Part shown: positions 5,132 through 7,994 of the stretch, piece by piece | How positions within the stretch are numbered: the stretch's first letter is position 1 | Layout: every line of letters starts with the position of its first letter | NCBI GenBank assembly: GCA_028869395.1 | Contig: JAGWSE010000260.1 | Span: 1 to 7,994 of the forward strand | Length of the DNA: 7,994 nucleotides | Source of the DNA: Alphaproteobacteria bacterium | GTDB taxonomy: Bacteria > Pseudomonadota > Alphaproteobacteria > Caulobacterales > Caulobacteraceae | Reading direction: 5' to 3' | Translations under genes and position numbers: made by a program | The notes under the pieces: model-generated | What the model was told of the DNA's origin: nothing | What the model saw: the letters and a program-made list of their open reading frames with translations, nothing else | The model's database searches: none

Positions 5132-6523
5132 TCATCGAATAATATTGATGAGTTCATTGAGCATATTGTCGGCTGTTGTGATGATCTTCGACGAAGCCGA
5201 GTAGGCTTTCTGTGTCGTGATCAGGCCCGTGAACTCCGACGACAGATCGACTGTCGAGGCTTCCAGGCTGGAGGGCGAGATCTGGCCCGCGCCGCCAAGG
5301 CCGGCCTGCTTCAGCACCATCTGGCCGGCCTGCAGCGTGGACTGGTAGGCGTTGCCGTTGACGGTGGTCAGCGCGTTCGCGTCGGGGAAGGTGGCCACCG
5401 CGACCTGCGAGATCTTGCGGACCTGGCTGTTGTCGAAGATCGCCGAGACCACCCCCTGGGGGTTCACCTGCACGCCCACGATGTTGCCGACGCCCGCTCC
5501 GTCGTTGCTGATCGAGTCCACCGTCGAGGTGGCCGCGTACTGGGTCAGCTTGGTCAGGTCGACGTTGACCGTCTGGCCCTGCAGCCCGAGCGTGTCGGAC
5601 CAGCGCGGCTGTCCCGCCGTGCCCGAAGCGCCCAGCACCAGCTGCGGCGTCGCGCCGGCCGCGCCGAACAGGGTCGAGGTGGCCAGGTTGATCGAGCCGT
5701 CCTGGTTGAAGTCCACCTTGCCGGCGGCGATTTGGCCCGGTTCTCCGGCCACCGACACGTCGGACGCCGGGACCGCGTAGATTTCCGCGTGCCATTCGTT
5801 GGGCGCCGCCGAGCTCCTCAGGAATGCCATCTCCATCTTGTGCGAGCCGCCCATGGAGTCGGTGACGTTCAGGTCGAGGGTGAAGTCCGGCTTCGTCCCC
5901 GTGGCGGGGTTTTTGGCGTAGTCCGCCATGCTCTTGTTGGTCGTGGCGTTGTAGGTCGCCTCGCCCGAAGAGACGACGCCGCTCTGGTCCAGGTTCGCGG
6001 CGATCCCGACATTGCCGGTGGCCTGCACGGCGGCCCCGAGATTCTTCACGTTGATCGGCCCGAGCTTGGTCAGGTCAGACGGGTCGGGGGCGAAGGTCCC
6101 GGTCGAGGAGGCGGGCCAGCCCTGCAGGTAGAGGCCCGAGTCGTTGACCAGGTAGCCGCTGGCGTCGACCGAGAAGGTGCCGTCGCGGGTGAACTCCACC
6201 CCGGCGTTGCTCGCCGCGCCGGTGGGCGTGTTGCTCACCACGAAGAAGCCGTCGCCCGAGATCGCCATGTCGGTGTTCGTCGACGAGGTCTGGATCTGGC
6301 CCTGGTTGCTGACGAAGTGGCGGGTGATACCCTCCACCCCGCCGGCCGAATACTGCGCCTGCGAGCCCTGCTGCTGATCGGCGACGATCTGCGAGAAGTC
6401 GACCTGGCTGCGCTTGTAGGCGACGGTGTTGACGTTGGCGATGTTGTCCGAGATCGCCGCCAGCGCCGAGGAGTTGGCCACCAGGCCAGACACGCCGGCG
6501 AGCATTGCGGAGTTGATGCTCAT
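5132..6523 (-). CDS. flgE: Flagellar hook protein FlgE
   Basis: The 463-aa protein polymerises into the hook, the curved joint between basal body and filament, after export by the flagellar type III system. The N-terminus shows the rod/hook signature, with SDNIANVNTVAYKRSQVDF at 25-43 and an ISGDGFFVV segment at 88-96. The C-terminus has LEASTVDLSSEFTGLITTQK (420-439) followed by a helix ending NMLNELINIIR; these terminal helices form the D0 coiled-coil core. The middle is Ser/Thr/Gly-rich D1-D2 sequence. No cysteine is present, common for exported axial proteins. The length lies between the enteric protein (about 400 aa) and the Caulobacter hook protein (about 590 aa). The start has AAGGA only 3 nt before the ATG, with AGGAG 15 nt before it. 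It follows flgD by 115 bp. A sigma-54 promoter, known for hook genes in Caulobacter, was sought in the gap but not found. Confidence 0.95.
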   Translation of the reverse strand: MSINSAMLAGVSGLVANSSALAAISDNIANVNTVAYKRSQVDFSQIVADQQQGSQAQYSAGGVEGITRHFVSNQGQIQTSSTNTDMAISGDGFFVVSNTPTGAASNAGVEFTRDGTFSVDASGYLVNDSGLYLQGWPASSTGTFAPDPSDLTKLGPINVKNLGAAVQATGNVGIAANLDQSGVVSSGEATYNATTNKSMADYAKNPATGTKPDFTLDLNVTDSMGGSHKMEMAFLRSSAAPNEWHAEIYAVPASDVSVAGEPGQIAAGKVDFNQDGSINLATSTLFGAAGATPQLVLGASGTAGQPRWSDTLGLQGQTVNVDLTKLTQYAATSTVDSISNDGAGVGNIVGVQVNPQGVVSAIFDNSQVRKISQVAVATFPDANALTTVNGNAYQSTLQAGQMVLKQAGLGGAGQISPSSLEASTVDLSSEFTGLITTQKAYSASSKIITTADNMLNELINIIR

Positions 6524-6564
6524 GGGTCCTTCCGTTCTCTCCTAGAGGGCCCGCGTGCTGCGGA

Positions 6565-6592
6565 TCCCGGCCGCCTTTCCGATGCGCCGGGA
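6565..6592. repeat. Hairpin in the flgD-flgE gap
   Basis: TCCCGGC (6565-6571) can pair with GCCGGGA (6586-6592) around a 14-nt loop in the 115-bp gap between flgD and flgE. In the direction of transcription no T-run follows, so it is not an intrinsic terminator. It could be an mRNA processing or stability element, or chance in GC-rich DNA. Confidence 0.25.
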
Positions 6593-6638
6593 GAGACGGC
6601 CTTTTGCCGCCGGGGTTGCTGGGGGTCGTGGCGTCGGC

Positions 6639-7343
6639 TCATGCGCCGCTCGCCGCGGTGACGTCGGTGACCTGGGTCCAGGGAACCGACGTGGGGCCGA
6701 CGTTGATCATCGTCTGGCCGCTCGACTGTTCGACGCCGGTGACGACGCCCTGGACGTAGGTGGTGGTGTTGATGGTCGCGCCGCTCGCGTCGGTGGCGGC
6801 CACCTGCAGGGTGTACTGCCCGTCCGGCAGCGAGACGCCGTTCAGGTCCTTGCCGTTCCAGCTGATCGTGTGGTCGCCGGCGGACATGTCGCTCGGGCTC
6901 TCCACGTGCACGATCTGGCCGGCCGCGTTGGTGATGGTCAGCTTCACGTCGGAGGCCGCCGCCGGCAGGTTGTAGGTCCACTGCGCCTGACCGTTCGCGA
7001 GGTTGGCCTGGTTGCTCTTGGCCTTGACGTTCTTGCCGATCAGGCTGACCGCCGTGGAGACGCCGTTGGAGGTGTTGTTGGCCACCTGCTGCAGCAAGTT
7101 GTTGCCGGTTAGCTGCGCCTCGACGCCGCTCATCTGCACCAGCTGCTGGGTGAACTGGTTGGAATCCAGCGGCGACAGCGGGTCCTGGTTCTTCAGCTGC
7201 GTGGTGAGCAGGCTGAGGAAGGTGTCGAAGTTGCTCGAGAGCTGGCTCAGCGCGGCGACGTTGGTGCTGCCGCCGCCCGCGCCCGACGCGCCGGAGGCGG
7301 CGGAGCTGGTCGGAGTGGTGGCGGAGGTCGCGGGAAGGGTCAT
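6639..7343 (-). CDS. flgD: Flagellar hook assembly (hook cap) protein FlgD
   Basis: FlgD caps the growing hook and helps FlgE subunits fold and insert at its tip. The 234-aa protein has a low-complexity Ser/Thr/Ala/Gly N-terminus (1-28), then the family signature FDTFLSLLTTQLKNQDPLSP (39-58) continuing into NQFTQQLVQMSGVEAQL (62-78). Residues about 105-225 form the Ig/FnIII-like and tudor-like part, including ISWNGKDLNGVSLPDGQYTL (160-179). No cysteine is present. The start chosen is the ATG at 7343; the longer reading to 7541 would overlap fliK and adds sequence unlike FlgD. The gene begins 13 nt after the fliK stop, so translation is probably coupled, and only a weak GGGA precedes the start. 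FlgD is discarded when the hook is complete, so it acts transiently outside the cell. Confidence 0.94.
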   Translation of the reverse strand: MTLPATSATTPTSSAASGASGAGGGSTNVAALSQLSSNFDTFLSLLTTQLKNQDPLSPLDSNQFTQQLVQMSGVEAQLTGNNLLQQVANNTSNGVSTAVSLIGKNVKAKSNQANLANGQAQWTYNLPAAASDVKLTITNAAGQIVHVESPSDMSAGDHTISWNGKDLNGVSLPDGQYTLQVAATDASGATINTTTYVQGVVTGVEQSSGQTMINVGPTSVPWTQVTDVTAASGA

Positions 7344-7356
7344 GGTTCGCGTCCCA

Positions 7357-7994
7357 TCAGATCCGTATGTCCAGGCCGGAGTCGGTGGCGTTGCGCAGGT
7401 AGGCGAGCCCCCCGGCGGCGGTTTGGACGTCGTCGGCGGCGCCCAGCGCCGTCTGGAAGGCCCGTCCGCGGAAGGCGGCCTGGCCTGAGGAGTCCTGCTG
7501 CTGCTGGCCCGCGCCGGGCTGTTGCCCGCCGCCGCCTGCAAGGTTGAAGGAAAGCCCGTCGGAGAGGTCGAAGCCGGCCTGCTGCAGCGCCTGCTGCAGC
7601 TCGCCCGAGCGGGCCTGCAGCTCCTTCACCGCCTGCGGGTTATCGCAGGCGAGCGCCGCCGTCACCCGGCCGTGGGCGCCGATCTCGACGCTCACATTGA
7701 CCTTGCCCAGGCCCGCCGGCTCCAGCTCCACGTCGAACCGCGTCGAGCGGCCCTCGAGCTTCTTGACCATTTGGGCGGCGAGGCTCGCCACCGTCTGCGG
7801 CGTGGCGCGCGGCGCGGCCGCCTGCGCCTGCAGCGCAGCCTGGCTCGCCGGGGTCAGCGTCGGGGCGCCGAACGCCCCCTGGCTCAGGCCGGCGCTCCCG
7901 TCGTCCGCGCTCGCGGACTTGTCGCCGCCGGGCAGGGCGGGATCGCCGTCACCGTCGTCCGCCGAGGCGGCGCCGCCGACGGGCGCGCCTGAGG
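7357..7994 (-). CDS. fliK: Flagellar hook-length control protein FliK, C-terminal part, cut by window edge
   Basis: The minus-strand frame is open to the right edge; 211 C-terminal residues are visible (from base 7992). FliK measures hook length and switches export specificity from hook to filament subunits. Most of the visible N-terminal part is low-complexity, Ala/Gly/Asp- and then Gln-rich, as is usual for the ruler region. The conserved Flg_hook domain follows: RFDVELEPAGLGKVNVSVEI, then ARSGELQQALQQAGFDLSDG, with the LxPxxLGxVxV pattern typical of FliK. After the domain comes a GGGGQQPGAGQQQQ stretch and a tail of about 45 residues. The true start is outside the window, so the GTG at 7791 is an internal codon. 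It is the first visible gene of the fliK-flgD-flgE run and ends 13 nt before flgD. Confidence 0.9.
   Translation of the reverse strand, partial: SGAPVGGAASADDGDGDPALPGGDKSASADDGSAGLSQGAFGAPTLTPASQAALQAQAAAPRATPQTVASLAAQMVKKLEGRSTRFDVELEPAGLGKVNVSVEIGAHGRVTAALACDNPQAVKELQARSGELQQALQQAGFDLSDGLSFNLAGGGGQQPGAGQQQQDSSGQAAFRGRAFQTALGAADDVQTAAGGLAYLRNATDSGLDIRI

Noticed and set aside
6524..6638. Search for a sigma-54 promoter (GG-N10-GC type) between flgD and flgE
   Set aside because: No convincing match was found on the minus strand, so flgE is probably at least partly co-transcribed with flgD.
5732..6661. Plus-strand frame of 309 codons opposite flgE
   Set aside because: FlgE is unmistakable on the minus strand, and this frame is a GC-driven shadow.
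7344..7541. N-terminal extension of flgD to 7541
   Set aside because: It overlaps the conserved end of fliK, is Pro/Ser-rich, and is unlike FlgD. The ATG at 7343 fits the family start.

Overview
The window reads as chromosomal DNA of a high-GC, flagellated alphaproteobacterium of the Caulobacterales (Caulobacter or Phenylobacterium type). The main reason is the right half: a minus-strand run of fliK (partial), flgD and flgE followed directly by sciP, the gene for the small CtrA-inhibitory protein (DUF1153). The same gene order is known from Caulobacter crescentus. A GANTC methylation-type site and CtrA-like TTAA half-sites in front of sciP fit this assignment. The hook protein, at 463 aa, is clearly shorter than the Caulobacter one as I recall it (about 590 aa), so a relative such as Phenylobacterium is more likely than C. 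crescentus itself. This is inference.

Left part (1-3014): the start of a carotenoid-oxygenase-family gene runs off the left edge on the minus strand. It is divergent from a TetR/AcrR-type regulator with a C-terminal WHG-type domain (plus, 368-970). Their shared 100-bp intergenic region holds a 22-bp imperfect palindrome that is a good operator candidate. The tetR stop overlaps the stop of a convergent RDD-family membrane protein gene (minus, 967-1713). That gene is divergent from an epoxide hydrolase of the EHN plus alpha/beta-hydrolase type (plus, 1803-3014). The oxygenase, regulator and epoxide hydrolase suggest an accessory module for oxidised hydrophobic substrates, but no shared pathway is proven.

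Middle part (3015-4676): a small plus-strand membrane-protein ORF (3086-3547) resembles the N-terminal half of a familiar multi-pass membrane family and then loses resemblance after about residue 124, so it may be a decayed gene. Ten bases after it comes a PLP-dependent low-specificity L-threonine aldolase gene (3558-4565), possibly translated from a leaderless or very short-leader message. A strong intrinsic terminator (12-bp GC stem, 8-nt loop, T-tract) lies between the aldolase and sciP and serves sciP.

Right part (4677-7994): fliK (hook-length control, C-terminal 211 residues), flgD (hook cap) and flgE (hook) are followed by an unusually AT-rich 125-bp gap and then sciP. FliK, FlgD and FlgE build the hook. 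SciP binds CtrA in swarmer cells and prevents activation of CtrA-dependent promoters, so this cluster joins hook assembly with cell-cycle transcription control. The flgE-sciP gap carries several candidate regulatory elements and is the most interesting non-coding stretch. I found no insertion sequence, CRISPR array, tRNA or rRNA, and no clearly new multi-gene system.
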